DNA of 64,000 nucleotides from Ostreococcus mediterraneus (GCA_012295225.1 WMKK01000008.1:124001-188000); one strand, 5' to 3'. Counted from the stretch's first letter, positions 39,669-49,795 are shown. Notes: generated from the sequence alone by a model not told the origin. Numbers and translations: made by a program.

Positions 39669-40045
39669 GGAGACCCAACAGATAGGGACATCTTACATTC
39701 GAGAGTGCTGAGATTCTGTGCAACTCGATGGAGACATCGACGTTCTGCCGATGCCACCGGGACGCGCGCGCCGATTCGCCGATTCTCGCGCCTTTCATCG
39801 CGCCTACTAACCATATAAGCACTTTGTGTATCACGTTCGCATCAAACAGAAATCGAGGCAAACTCGAGTGGTATTGACACGAATAAACGTCAAAAGATAG
39901 ACACGCCGCAACCAGCGACGGCATAGCGCACGCGGTGGACGTGCTGTAATTTATCATCGCAAAGCGCATCCGAGGATGGTCTCGGATACGATCCATACCT
40001 CACATCTCACGCGCGCGCGCGTCGCGCCCGCGCCGCCAGCACACA
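39669..40045. other. Intergenic region before the R-SNARE gene
   Basis: This 377-bp gap contains a minus-strand frame of 116 codons (39646-39996) that overlaps the 3' end of the dihydrouridine synthase gene and resembles no family. No promoter element or RNA was recognised with confidence. Confidence 0.5.
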
Positions 40046-40336
40046 ATGCCGCAAACACCAACGCTCGAGCAACTTCACACCGACGCTGATGACGTACAAA
40101 AGTCACTCGAACGTACGATTGACAAGGCGCTCGCGCGCGCCGAAACCGTAGCCGACATTGAGCATCGCGCGGATGCTTTACGCGAACAAGCTCAAGACTT
40201 TCGCCGCGTCACGCGCACCATGCGCCGCCGCGAATGCTACAACAAAAACGTCTTGCTATCATTCTACATCACCATTGTCTTGGTATTGCTCATGTTTATC
40301 ATTCTCGGCGCGTGCGTGTTTTCCAGAGGATGCTGA
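40046..40336 (+). CDS. Brevin-type R-SNARE, 96 aa
   Basis: The protein is a short VAMP/synaptobrevin. The SNARE helix VQKSLERTIDKALARAET, followed by IEHRADALREQAQDFR, aligns with VAMP, the zero-layer arginine being Arg31. A cytosolic basic patch (RTMRRRECYNKN) and a C-terminal transmembrane anchor (VLLSFYITIVLVLLMFIILG) follow. There is no longin domain, so it is of the brevin kind rather than the usual plant/algal VAMP7 type. It should act on the vesicle side of membrane fusion. It ends in TGA at 40334-40336, and the next gene's ATG follows with no gap and in the same frame. Confidence 0.85.
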   Translation: MPQTPTLEQLHTDADDVQKSLERTIDKALARAETVADIEHRADALREQAQDFRRVTRTMRRRECYNKNVLLSFYITIVLVLLMFIILGACVFSRGC

Positions 40337-40912
40337 ATGAAGCGGCGCCGCGCCCCCGGGACGCGTCACACACCGACGCACGAGATGTCCCGAAGCACCG
40401 CATCGGAGTGGCGAACGATAGACAAGCCCATACATACCGCTAATGTCGCGCGCGCGTTGTACGATGCACGCATCGCGCGCGGTATAGCTCGATTAGAGGA
40501 CTTGGAGGAATTCTCAAATTTGGAGACGTTTAGAGCTTTCGGCGCCGACATGCTCGCCAAGTCACCGCATCTTCACCCGCGGCCGGGATTCGAGCACACC
40601 GAGTACTTCCGTCGAGACGTCAAACGCAAGTATGACGCTCTTTTCGGCGACGACGACGACGACGCGCGGACGATGAGCACGTCAGGGGACGTGGACGTGG
40701 ACGACGCGGCCGCCGATGCCGACGCCGACGCGCAGTCTCCGTTGAAAACGCAATCGCATCGAGACGCCGCGCGCGCCGAAGAACGCGCACCGCTGCGACA
40801 CGCGCTACTTTGGCCGTTGTCGATATTCGCCACGACCATCATCGCCGCGCTGATGGCGATTGTGCTCGTATTGCTCTACGACGCGTGCCGAGACGCGGCG
40901 TGCCGCGACTAA
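40337..40912 (+). CDS. Tail-anchored membrane protein, 191 aa
   Basis: The reading frame begins at the ATG touching the R-SNARE stop codon; a second in-frame ATG is at 40385 (MSRSTASEWRTIDKPIH) and may be the real start. The middle has a globular-looking segment (NVARALYDARIARGIARLED to YFRRDVKRKYDALFG), then an Asp/Ala-rich linker. A single hydrophobic segment near the C-terminus (LLWPLSIFATTIIAALMAIV) is followed by a short Cys-containing tail. I recognise no family. It shares a tail-anchored topology with its upstream neighbour, which suggests a related membrane-trafficking role, but this is inference. Confidence 0.6.
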   Translation: MKRRRAPGTRHTPTHEMSRSTASEWRTIDKPIHTANVARALYDARIARGIARLEDLEEFSNLETFRAFGADMLAKSPHLHPRPGFEHTEYFRRDVKRKYDALFGDDDDDARTMSTSGDVDVDDAAADADADAQSPLKTQSHRDAARAEERAPLRHALLWPLSIFATTIIAALMAIVLVLLYDACRDAACRD

Positions 40913-41045
40913 CCAGTTGTCCTCACACCTCCGCGAGTGTCTGATACAAGTGCCGCCCGTACGGCTTACGACAATAGCTACACACTGGTTTGATTGATTC
41001 GACGGATTGGCCGACTCGTCATTCGTGTTCGTGGTCGCGGGCGGT

Positions 41046-41249
41046 ATGCAAAGACAAGGTTTGACGTCGAAACCGTCCGAGTCGGCGTGTCGAGTCGAGT
41101 CTGAAAAAGCTCTTGCGTGCGCCACGAGGCAACCGCCTGATGATAAATCCGCATGCGATGCGCTGTTCATCGCGTACAGGGATTGCCGCAAGATTGAACA
41201 CGAGCGCATCGTCGCCGAGAGAATAGCGAATAGAAAAAGCGCGTTTTAG
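41046..41249 (+). CDS. Twin CX9C protein, COX23/CHCHD7-like, 67 aa
   Basis: Two CX9C motifs are exact: Cys15-X9-Cys25 and Cys37-X9-Cys47 ([14 protein letters not shown] and [15 protein letters not shown]). Such CHCH proteins are oxidised by Mia40 in the mitochondrial intermembrane space. The spacing and the F/Y-rich second helix resemble COX23/CHCHD7, which assists cytochrome c oxidase assembly. The start is the first ATG in frame ([13 protein letters not shown]); the frame extends upstream only with non-ATG codons. An ATTGG box lies about 40 nt before the start. Confidence 0.8.
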   Translation: MQRQGLTSKPSESACRVESEKALACATRQPPDDKSACDALFIAYRDCRKIEHERIVAERIANRKSAF

Positions 41250-41307
41250 TACAGTAGTAGCGTCCCGCCGTTGTAACGCAAGCAACCTCATACGTCGATG
41301 CGCCGCG

Positions 41308-42228
41308 ATGCGTCGCGTCGCCAGCGCCGAACGTACACTCACTGCGGCGCGTAAGCACGTCGTCGACAGCGCGACGCGAGCGAATGCGAACGCTCGCTCG
41401 CTCGTGCGCGCGCGGTTTGGACCGCAGCCGCAGCCGACGCCTCCGCCGCACGCGCTCGTGTCGCCTCCAAACCCGCCCGGCGATTCAGACTGGCAGAATA
41501 TGACGATTTTGGTGGACAAACCGCAAAAGTACACGTCATTTGACGTCGTAGCGCGCGTGAGACGCATGAGCCGCGAGCGTGGAGTTAAAAAGGTTGGACA
41601 CTGTGGAACGCTCGACCCCATGGCCACCGGTCTGTTGATTCTGTGCACCGGTAAAGCTACGAAGATTGTCGACACGTATCAGGCGAGCGATAAAACCTAC
41701 ACCGGGACCATACGGTTGGGCGAGGGCACGCCGTCGCAAGACGCAGACACGGAGGTGAATGAAAGAGAGCCTTGGGAGCACGTCACGGATGAGGCGTTAC
41801 GCGACGCGGCGGCGGCTATGCACGGCGCGTCAAAACAGACGCCTCCGATGTACAGCGCGTTGAAAGTGGATGGAAAGCGACTGTATCAATCCGCAAGAGA
41901 GGGTGTGGACGTCGAACGCAAGCAACGGGATGTGTTTATACACAAGTTTGAAGTCGAACGGGACGCCGCGGACGCGCAAGCGGTGCACTTTATGGCGGAG
42001 TGCTCAAAAGGCACATACGTGCGTACGCTGGCGTTGGATTTGTGCAAGAGTCTGGGCACAACGGGACATCTCACCGCACTACGTCGGACGAAGATTGGGG
42101 AGTACAGCGTGGAAGACGCGTGGACGATTGAATCGCTCGCTGTGGCGTTGGGAGACGACCCGAGCAAATACTCGAGGAGTCCTCGACCAAAGAAACCTCC
42201 CTCACCCACGGTTGATGAAACGAGTTGA
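41308..42228 (+). CDS. TRUB: TruB-type tRNA pseudouridine synthase, 306 aa
   Basis: TruB makes pseudouridine 55 in the T-loop of tRNAs. The hallmark motifs are [19 protein letters not shown], the catalytic loop [14 protein letters not shown] (Asp103), [29 protein letters not shown] and [14 protein letters not shown]. The protein is bacterial-type, without a long PUA domain. The first ~60 residues are Arg/Ala/Pro-rich, as expected for an organelle presequence, so action on plastid or mitochondrial tRNAs is likely. It lies 58 bp after the twin CX9C gene on the same strand. Confidence 0.92.
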   Translation: MRRVASAERTLTAARKHVVDSATRANANARSLVRARFGPQPQPTPPPHALVSPPNPPGDSDWQNMTILVDKPQKYTSFDVVARVRRMSRERGVKKVGHCGTLDPMATGLLILCTGKATKIVDTYQASDKTYTGTIRLGEGTPSQDADTEVNEREPWEHVTDEALRDAAAAMHGASKQTPPMYSALKVDGKRLYQSAREGVDVERKQRDVFIHKFEVERDAADAQAVHFMAECSKGTYVRTLALDLCKSLGTTGHLTALRRTKIGEYSVEDAWTIESLAVALGDDPSKYSRSPRPKKPPSPTVDETS

Positions 42229-42295
42229 CGTAATAGATTAGACGCATTGACGTAAACGTACTAGCATATTTGTATGTTTTTATTGAAAGTTGTTT

Positions 42296-43756
42296 TTAAA
42301 TCACGAGCGCCATGCCAATCTTCTTTTCTCGAATGAGCCGAGCCGGATTTCGCACCACACGCACGCGTACGCGCTCCTTATTCCCGACATTGAACACGCG
42401 ATAGATGTGGTATTCCACACCTGGCTTCACCGCGAAGTCCCACTCCCATGGGGAAATCTCGAACGCATTCTTGTCTTCCCATCTCGTGGCTTTGACTTCG
42501 ACGTACACGACGTGCCCGCTCGCCGTGTTTGTGACTTTGACGTCGTAAAAGCTATTCGACTCGTGTTCAGCATTTAACCATTCGACTAAAAAACCCTTAT
42601 TCGCGGGATATTCTACCAAGAGATAATTGTACACCAGCATTTCTCCCCATCGCCCGACGTTCGACGCGTTCATCGTTTCTAATTCTTGCCACCAAGGCAT
42701 GTATCGTCTAAAACCATCAACCTCTTCGCCGGCTGAGGGCGCGGCGGCGCGCATTCGACCCTGCCAGTACCCGTCATGGTCCTCTACCAGCAGCGAGACT
42801 CCGCCGTTGCCGTTTTCTACGTCTATGTCATCTCTTATCTCGCGCACGGGCTCGGGAACCTTGCGCTTACCTAAAGTCGGCGCTTCATCTATGACTTTTG
42901 TAACTACCTCGTCCTCGCGAGCGCCGCCGCTGTCCTCCTCTACGCTTTCTACAACGTCTTCTACATCCTCCACCGCCTCGTCCTCGAAACACTTTGCACG
43001 ATACTTCGTTCCCCCGAGATGCATCATCACAAACTCCGTCAATGCTGTCACGCACTCGTTCGACGTCGTCCCACGAGCCGCGACGACGTCCTCCACCGCT
43101 CGCTTCGCCTTCGCAAACGATGGATGCCACATCGTCCCATTCTCACCCTCAGTCAACGCCTCCGCCACGCTCGTAATAAACGTTTTTGTCTCTGACTTTG
43201 TCGGCTCACGCAACCGCGGCACGTACGCGCGCGTCGCGCGCATTTTCGCCCGCCGCGCCGCTTTCGCTCCCGCCTCCGCCTCGGCCTCGGCCTCCTCCAC
43301 CGCTGACTTTGCGCGCATCCGCCGCGCTAATAGCTCGCGATCGATGCTCGCCTCAATAATATCATGTATCGCATCGTACTCAGCGTGCTCGCACGTCGCG
43401 CTCGTGAACGACCAGTCGCCATTCGGCGCTCGAACCGTCGCTCGCGCGCTCGACGTCAGCGCCGCGCGCGCGCTCGGCAGCGCGTTCGCGCCCTCGCCAT
43501 CGCACCCCACGCCGTGCGACGCCAGCACCGCGCGCGCGCGCAGCGCATCATCCGCGCCGTCCTCGTCCGGCAGCGCGATCGCGTTGGCGTCGCGAGCGCC
43601 GCCGACGAGCACGAATGCATCGAGACAATGCGCGAGCGCGAGTTCGAGCTCACGTCGACATCCGCGCCGTCTCGTCGCGAACCAACGCCCGGCGAACGCG
43701 TCGGCGATGTCTATGACGCGTGCGTTGACGCGGCCGACGTCGTCGCGCGCGGACAT
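42296..43756 (-). CDS. NO VEIN-like DUF3883-domain protein, 486 aa
   Basis: The C-terminal ~130 residues match the DUF3883 domain found at the end of plant NO VEIN and in some prokaryotic defence proteins: VGRWGEMLVYNYLL, NSFYDVKVTNTASGHVVYVEVKAT, NAFEISPWEWDFAVKPG and EYHIYRVFNV. The D...EVKxT arrangement resembles a PD-(D/E)xK nuclease core. The rest is helical and charged, with an Ala/Glu-rich stretch at ~155-175 and an acidic linker. Plant NO VEIN is far longer and has a GHKL ATPase-like part that is absent here. It is convergent with TruB (67 bp) and divergent from importin-9. Biochemical function is not established. Confidence 0.72.
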   Translation of the reverse strand: MSARDDVGRVNARVIDIADAFAGRWFATRRRGCRRELELALAHCLDAFVLVGGARDANAIALPDEDGADDALRARAVLASHGVGCDGEGANALPSARAALTSSARATVRAPNGDWSFTSATCEHAEYDAIHDIIEASIDRELLARRMRAKSAVEEAEAEAEAGAKAARRAKMRATRAYVPRLREPTKSETKTFITSVAEALTEGENGTMWHPSFAKAKRAVEDVVAARGTTSNECVTALTEFVMMHLGGTKYRAKCFEDEAVEDVEDVVESVEEDSGGAREDEVVTKVIDEAPTLGKRKVPEPVREIRDDIDVENGNGGVSLLVEDHDGYWQGRMRAAAPSAGEEVDGFRRYMPWWQELETMNASNVGRWGEMLVYNYLLVEYPANKGFLVEWLNAEHESNSFYDVKVTNTASGHVVYVEVKATRWEDKNAFEISPWEWDFAVKPGVEYHIYRVFNVGNKERVRVRVVRNPARLIREKKIGMALVI

Positions 43757-43971
43757 ACCGCGAACGCGCGCGCGGCGGCGAGTGCGGCGCGGCGTGGAGA
43801 TTTGAAATCATGTCGTCGTCACAGTGCGCCGCGTCTTGCGCTGCGCTGGCGTTGGCGTTCGCGCTCGCGTGACGCACACGCGTGGGACGCGTTCGTTCGG
43901 GTGCGTCGGCACCGCGCGCGCGGGCGTGAGCGACGCGCGCGCGACGTGCGCGAGCGGTGTTCGACGACGCG

Positions 43972-46900
43972 ATGGAGCTCGCGCTGGCGAAACATTTGAG
44001 CGACACGCTTTCGCCCGATGCGACGACGCGCGCGGAGGCTGAACGCGCGCTCGAGGTGGCGGTGCACGATGAGGGGTACGCTACGTCGCTGTTGAAGATT
44101 GCGCTGGCACCGATCGAGGAGCACACGAGGCAGTTGGCGGCGGTTATTTTGAAAAAGTGCATTCGCGAGCACTGGTCGAGACACGACAGATTGTTCGTGG
44201 CGCCGGAAATCTCGGCGAATGAAAAGGCTGTGATTAAACAGGCGCTGCCGAGTGGATTGGGGGAGACGAATTCGAAGATTCGGACGGCGATGGCGATGGC
44301 GATTGCGCAGGTGGCGGTGAATGAGTGGCCGGGGGAGTGGCCAGAGCTGACGACGACGTTGGTCGACGGAATCCGCGCTCGACGATCGAAGGCGGAAGTT
44401 TTGGGGTGCTTGAAATGCTATGAGATGATTGCGAATGATATGGATGAGGTATCCGTCGCTACGGTCGGGCCAGTGTTGTTTCCTGAGCTTTTGACGTTGG
44501 CGCGCGTGGCGGAGCACGCTGATGTGAAGCGCCGCGCGACGAGCGCCTTTGCGGCGACGGTGAGTACGCTGGAGAACTTGAGTGGATCCGACCAGCGCGC
44601 GGTGAGAGACTCACTGGTACCATATCTCGGAAACTGGCTCGAAACCGTCGCTATGGCGCTCGAGCGCGTGCCAAATCCAAAAAGCTTTGAACAATGCGCA
44701 GCGTCGTTGGAAGCTTTGAAATCGCTCGTGCTCGCGGTGACCTTCTTCGCCAAGCCCGCGGGCGATGCGTTGATGCCCGCGTTGTCGCGCGGAGCGGCGT
44801 TGTTTCACGGCATCGCGCCTGTGTACGCACAGTACGCGGAGGAGAACGACCACGCGACGGATGGAAATGATAGCGACGGCGACGAGGTGAGCTTTGACGC
44901 GGTGGCGACGGAGCTCCTAGAGCTCATCATCACGATTTCCGAACAACCCAAGCTGCACAAGATCTTGGCACCGAGCTTGACAGACACGTTATATGTTACC
45001 ATCGGGTATATGTCCATGAGTTCCGCGCAAGAAGAGCAGTGGATTGACGACCCGAATCAATACGTCGCCGACGAAGACGACGATTTCTCCACGTTGCGCG
45101 CGTCTTGTGGCTTAATGCTCGACTCTTTATGCTTGCAATTTGGTCCTAAAGCCGTAACTGCACTCGCAGATGTGGCAAATAGACGTATGTCCGAGTCCAT
45201 CGCTGCAAGAAACGCGGGCGATGAAAAGTGGTGGCGTACTCGCGAGGCGACATTACTCGCCGTGGGCACGATGAGCGACGCCATCACCACGAGCGCCGAG
45301 CGCGCGCAGCAGAAAGGCTTACCAGTGCCATTCGATCTCTCCGCGTTCTTACAAACCGTGATCGATGTTGATTTACATGAGAGCACGGCGCAGTCGGCGC
45401 CGTTTTTGCGCGGACGCGCACTGTGGGTTGCGGCTCGCGTATCGAGCGGCGTGCCAGCCAACATGGCGGGTACGATTTTATCCGCGTCAGTGCAATCTCT
45501 CGCTCCAGGATTGGCAGCGCCGTTGCGCATCGGTGCCTGCCGAGCAATCGCCGAGTTCATTCCATTAGCCAAGCCCGACGTGCTCGCGCCACACATCGGT
45601 AATATGTATAAAGGCTTGGGTGGATTGCTCGGCGAAGTCAGCGAAGAGACGCTGCATTTGGTTTTAGAGGCGCTCCTCGTGCTCATAAAGGCAGACGGCG
45701 CTGCCGCGTCGGCGTGGCTCAACGCTCTTGCTCCGGCAACGGTGAAGATATGGGCGGAGCACGTCACCGATCCGTTGCTCAGCGCAGATACGTGTGAGAT
45801 TTTCGAAGCATTGGCTGCGGTGCCGACGTGTCAGCCGCAGTTGCACTCCATGTTGGTACCGACGCTCGCTCAGGTGCTCTCGGCGCCTGACAGTCAACCT
45901 CCCATGTTAGTGGAGGCGACATTGGATTTATTGACGATTATTTTACGCCCCGCTGGGCTTGCAGAGGCGAAGGCGACGCACGAGGCGTGTTTTAAATACG
46001 TGCACGGGCTCGTCATGCGAGGCGACGATGCGGGCGTCATGCAAGGCGCTGCAGAATGCTTGCGGGCGTTTCTTCGGGCGGGTAATGAGTCAATGCTCGA
46101 ATGGGGCACTGGTGATGCATCCATCGCCGGTGGAGACGTGTTGCGCGCGATGTTTGAAACGGCGGCGCGTTTACTTGACCCAACTTTGGAGGACAGCGCG
46201 AGTCTCTACGCGGCGCCGCTACTGTGCCAAATGCTCCGCCGGTTACCCACCAGAGTCGGACCGGTGTTGCGCGACATCACAAGTGCTGTCGTCGCTCGTT
46301 TGCGTTCGTCGACGCAGCCAAACTTATCGGCGTCGTTGTTGAGCATTTTTGCGCGCATCGTGCACTTTGACGCAAACGCGTTCATCGATCTCTTGTCGTC
46401 GCTCCCGAGTGGAGGCGACGAGCCCAATGCTCTTGATTTCGTCATGCGCCGATGGGTGGAGATTCAACCTGATGTTCACGGCGCATTCGACATAAAGCTC
46501 ACGACATCAGCACTCGGACTGTTGCTCAATACGCACAACGCCGCGCTCGGTGCCGTGACGGTGCGCGGCCAAATCGTCGAAACGCCAGCGGAGAGCGGCC
46601 GCATCCGCACTCGCGCCCGCGCCGTGGCTACCGGACCGGAAGTATGGACGCAAGTCCCATTACCAGTCAAAATAGTCGAGTTATTAGCCGACGTGTTGCT
46701 AGAATACGCTGAAGGTGCGGCGGGCGCCGCCGACGAAGACGAATGGGAAGAAGACGACGAAGACGTCGACGGCGTCGACGATGACGATAACGCCGGCGGC
46801 GACAACGACGACGATGATTTTGGCGCAGAAGAAAAAGGCTTCACTGGTGACTTGTTCGAACGCCTTCTCATGCGCGGCGGTCTCGACGCATTCGACCCAG

Positions 46901-47064
46901 ACGACGCCGACGAAGCCGAAGACCCGGTGAACGACATCGACCTCGCCGCTTTCATCACCGCCGGTGTCAAATCCTTACACGCCAGCGGTCATCTCGCCCC
47001 GCTCGCGCACGCCATTCCCGAACGGCACCAACGCGCCATACATGACGCGCTCGTGCGCGCGTAA
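43972..47064 (+). CDS. IPO9: Importin-9-like karyopherin beta, 1030 aa
   Basis: Importin-9 carries histones H2A-H2B and other cargo into the nucleus. The N-terminal importin-beta region has TTRAEAERALEVAVHDEGYA, then RQLAAVILKKCIREHWSRHD and VAVNEWPGEWPELTTTL. HEAT repeats continue to ~880. An acidic loop (DEDEWEEDDEDVDGVDDDD) and the end DPVNDIDLAAFITAGVKSL match the acidic insert and DPL.IDLQAYL end of IPO9. The first ATG (43972) was used. The frame is open 5 codons upstream without an ATG. Confidence 0.88.
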   Translation: MELALAKHLSDTLSPDATTRAEAERALEVAVHDEGYATSLLKIALAPIEEHTRQLAAVILKKCIREHWSRHDRLFVAPEISANEKAVIKQALPSGLGETNSKIRTAMAMAIAQVAVNEWPGEWPELTTTLVDGIRARRSKAEVLGCLKCYEMIANDMDEVSVATVGPVLFPELLTLARVAEHADVKRRATSAFAATVSTLENLSGSDQRAVRDSLVPYLGNWLETVAMALERVPNPKSFEQCAASLEALKSLVLAVTFFAKPAGDALMPALSRGAALFHGIAPVYAQYAEENDHATDGNDSDGDEVSFDAVATELLELIITISEQPKLHKILAPSLTDTLYVTIGYMSMSSAQEEQWIDDPNQYVADEDDDFSTLRASCGLMLDSLCLQFGPKAVTALADVANRRMSESIAARNAGDEKWWRTREATLLAVGTMSDAITTSAERAQQKGLPVPFDLSAFLQTVIDVDLHESTAQSAPFLRGRALWVAARVSSGVPANMAGTILSASVQSLAPGLAAPLRIGACRAIAEFIPLAKPDVLAPHIGNMYKGLGGLLGEVSEETLHLVLEALLVLIKADGAAASAWLNALAPATVKIWAEHVTDPLLSADTCEIFEALAAVPTCQPQLHSMLVPTLAQVLSAPDSQPPMLVEATLDLLTIILRPAGLAEAKATHEACFKYVHGLVMRGDDAGVMQGAAECLRAFLRAGNESMLEWGTGDASIAGGDVLRAMFETAARLLDPTLEDSASLYAAPLLCQMLRRLPTRVGPVLRDITSAVVARLRSSTQPNLSASLLSIFARIVHFDANAFIDLLSSLPSGGDEPNALDFVMRRWVEIQPDVHGAFDIKLTTSALGLLLNTHNAALGAVTVRGQIVETPAESGRIRTRARAVATGPEVWTQVPLPVKIVELLADVLLEYAEGAAGAADEDEWEEDDEDVDGVDDDDNAGGDNDDDDFGAEEKGFTGDLFERLLMRGGLDAFDPDDADEAEDPVNDIDLAAFITAGVKSLHASGHLAPLAHAIPERHQRAIHDALVRA

Positions 47065-47236
47065 ACGTGTCAATACAATCATACCCGTCGTCCACCCGCG
47101 CCCGCCTTCGATGCGTCCCCTCCGCGCGCCCAAACCTCACAATCACGCCCCCGTACCGTCACACGCCTCGCGTTCCGCACCCCTCGCGCGCGCACACGCA
47201 CGCACGCACGCACGCACGTCGGTCACCGCACGCGCG

Positions 47237-49795
47237 ATGCGCCGCGCGTCGCCGAGCGTATTCGTCGCTGCGGGCGCGACACCGCGCGAGGCGCTGCGTG
47301 CGCTGTGCGCATCGATCGCGACACACGTCGAGCACACCGCGTGCGCGCTCGCGTTCGACGATGTCCACGCGCGAGGACGCGCGCGCCGTGGATATGCATC
47401 GACCGCGCGCGGCGCCGTGCGCGAGGGCGCGCGCGGGATGAGGGATGAGGACGCGAGGAGCGGCGCGCGAGGATTCGCGGCGTCCGCCGAGCCGCGACGC
47501 CGCGGCGCCGCGCCCGCCAGCGCATGGGCGCGCGACGCCTTGGTTGCGGGATATTCGCGAGATGTGCGATGGATGCACCCGCGCGCGTCGTCGGAGCGCG
47601 CGCGTGGGGGTGATGGCTATCGCATTCGACGCGGGTTCGCCGCGGAGCCGTTGCGCGCGGAGACGCCCAAAGAGGACGAAGCCCCGGCGGCGGAGCCTAT
47701 ACAGCTTGATTTAGCCGCGTTGGATCGCGCGCGGGCGGAGATTGATATGCTCCATCGCGAACGTCAGCTCAAATCGTGGCAACGCGTGTACGCGTCGACG
47801 AAAGCGGGTGTGATGTACGTCGCGTCGCTCGGCCCGTGGGCGCTCAAGTTGAGCCGAATGTCAAAAAGTGAATGGCGAGCCACGGTGAGCGAAGGTTGGG
47901 TGCACTTTAAGGAAGAAATGTCGCATTATTGGTCTGGTGCGAAGTTACTGTGGGTTGAAGTGAAGATTGCATCGAGGCTTTCGTGGCGATTGATGAGCGG
48001 GCAGGAACTTTCTCGAAGAGAACGCAAGCAGCTCACGCGGACGACGGCGGATGTCTTTCGCTTAGTGCCCTTTGCGGCGTTCGTGTTGATTCCGTTTATG
48101 GAACTTTTGCTCCCCGTAGCGTTGAAGCTGTTTCCTAACATGCTTCCATCCACGTTTAGGAACGAGCTAAAGCACGAAGAAGAAATGAAGAAGAAGCTCA
48201 AAGCCAAGCTCGAAGTGGCGCGCTTTTTGCAAGACACTGTCAAGGTGATGGCGAAGGGTTTAAAACACTCGAGAAGCGGTGTCACGCGCGAACGCGCGGA
48301 TGATTTGTATGTCTTTATGAAAAAAATTCGCTCGGGGGCGCAAGTCACGAATGATGATATTCTCAAGTTTTCCAAGCTGTTCAGCGACGAGTTTACGTTG
48401 TACCAGGTGAACCGCGCGCAGTTGGTCAACATGTGCAAGTTTGTCGGTCTCGCGCCGTACGGCACGGATACATTTTTGCGCTTTCAGCTTCGTAACAAGC
48501 TACGAGAAATAAAAAATGACGATCGCTTGATTAAACTTGAAGGGTTGGAGACGATGACGACGGGAGAGCTTCGTAGCGCCGCGCGCATGCGTGGGATGCG
48601 CTGGGAAGAAGACCGCGAGAGTCTTCTCGCGCAGCTCACGGACTGGATCGAGTTGAGCTTGAAGCACAACTTACCGTCAACGCTTTTGTTGCTGTCGCGA
48701 GCGTTTGCAATCACCACTGAAACTGGTGCGGCTGTGGACGCCAAGGCAAAGGTGTTCCAGGACCTCACGGATACGTTGGCATCGTTACCCGAAGACGTCG
48801 TCTCCAGCGCCGCCGTGGACGAAGGTTTGTCCCACGAAAAGGAAGATTACACGAAAAAGATCGAGTACTTGCAGCGTGAAGAAGAAATCATTGCTCAAGA
48901 ATCAAAGGAGACGAAGAGTATTCAAGAAGCAGAAAAGGCGCTCGCCGAAGCCAAGCAAGAAGCCCCACCCGTCGCCGCTACTGCTGAAATGGCGGCGCCT
49001 ATTGATGTTGTCGTCGACCAAGCCGCGGCGGAAATGACGGATGTCACGGGTGTTATCATGAAAACGGATGCCGAGCCGCCGGCGCCGAAGAAGCCGGAAG
49101 CTTTCAAGGAGGACGTCGTGTGCGCCGAAGAACAGGCGACGTACGAACGCGAAAAGCGCGCCAAGAGAGCTGCGCAACTCTCGCGCTTACTAACTATGAT
49201 CTCCGATCACTCATCAGTAAGCGTCGAGCGTCAAGAACTCATGGCTCTCGTTAAAAAAGGGTTGGATCAGTACGAAGACCGCCTTGAGGTTGCGAAGGAG
49301 TCCACCGCCGGCGACGAGGCGAGTCCGTTTGATGCGGATGCCGTCTCTGCCTCCGTGGATGTATGCGAGAAAGAAGCCGCGCTCACAAACGAGCTCGCCG
49401 ACCAAGTCAGCGCACGCGTCGACAAAATGCTTCAATCCGCCTCGAAGGATATTGATGAAGCGGAGAAACGTATCGGCGACAAGCTTCGCGTGCTCGACGC
49501 CGATTGCGACGGTAAAATTACAATGTCAGAGTTACTCAAGGTTCGCGAAGCCTTTGGCGCCGATGCTTTGAGCGAGTCCGACGAAATAGAAATGGTGAAC
49601 ATTTTAAGTGGCCTTATCAAGGCGGATGGGTCCATCGCTGTCGAAGATTTGCGTAAGCTCACCGGCGATATTATCGCCACCGATTTCCAGGATGGCGAGG
49701 ACGAACACGAAGACAACGAAGACGACGCACCGCCACCACCCACTAGGGAGCCGCAAGAATCCGCAGACGTACCGCCGCCGCCACCATCCACGTGA
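47237..49795 (+). CDS. LETM1: LETM1-like mitochondrial inner-membrane protein, 852 aa
   Basis: LETM1 controls mitochondrial K+/H+ (and Ca2+) balance. After an Arg-rich presequence of ~130 residues comes the LETM1 domain: SWRLMSGQELSRRERKQLTR, then TADVFRLVPFAAFVLIPFMELLLPVALK (the one membrane segment) and FPNMLPSTFRNELKHEEEMK. The ribosome-binding-like region follows with LSRAFAI. A coiled coil lies at ~530-570. A canonical EF hand DADCDGKITMSE is at residues 754-765, with a second, degenerate helix pair after it. The C-terminus is Pro/Asp-rich. The frame is open upstream into the importin gene, but 47237 is the first ATG that gives a plausible presequence. Confidence 0.9.
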   Translation: MRRASPSVFVAAGATPREALRALCASIATHVEHTACALAFDDVHARGRARRGYASTARGAVREGARGMRDEDARSGARGFAASAEPRRRGAAPASAWARDALVAGYSRDVRWMHPRASSERARGGDGYRIRRGFAAEPLRAETPKEDEAPAAEPIQLDLAALDRARAEIDMLHRERQLKSWQRVYASTKAGVMYVASLGPWALKLSRMSKSEWRATVSEGWVHFKEEMSHYWSGAKLLWVEVKIASRLSWRLMSGQELSRRERKQLTRTTADVFRLVPFAAFVLIPFMELLLPVALKLFPNMLPSTFRNELKHEEEMKKKLKAKLEVARFLQDTVKVMAKGLKHSRSGVTRERADDLYVFMKKIRSGAQVTNDDILKFSKLFSDEFTLYQVNRAQLVNMCKFVGLAPYGTDTFLRFQLRNKLREIKNDDRLIKLEGLETMTTGELRSAARMRGMRWEEDRESLLAQLTDWIELSLKHNLPSTLLLLSRAFAITTETGAAVDAKAKVFQDLTDTLASLPEDVVSSAAVDEGLSHEKEDYTKKIEYLQREEEIIAQESKETKSIQEAEKALAEAKQEAPPVAATAEMAAPIDVVVDQAAAEMTDVTGVIMKTDAEPPAPKKPEAFKEDVVCAEEQATYEREKRAKRAAQLSRLLTMISDHSSVSVERQELMALVKKGLDQYEDRLEVAKESTAGDEASPFDADAVSASVDVCEKEAALTNELADQVSARVDKMLQSASKDIDEAEKRIGDKLRVLDADCDGKITMSELLKVREAFGADALSESDEIEMVNILSGLIKADGSIAVEDLRKLTGDIIATDFQDGEDEHEDNEDDAPPPPTREPQESADVPPPPPST

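Noticed and set aside
39646-39996. 116-codon minus-strand frame in an intergenic gap
   Set aside because: It overlaps the 3' end of the dihydrouridine synthase gene, has mixed composition and shows no recognisable motif.
40334-40339. TGA between the R-SNARE and the next frame read as selenocysteine
   Set aside because: The R-SNARE is complete with its anchor at the end, no convincing SECIS stem was seen in 40913-41045, and Sec after a tail anchor has no precedent known to me.
42627-43805. 392-codon plus-strand open frame
   Set aside because: It is the antisense shadow of the DUF3883 protein and is Ser/Ala-rich without domain similarity.
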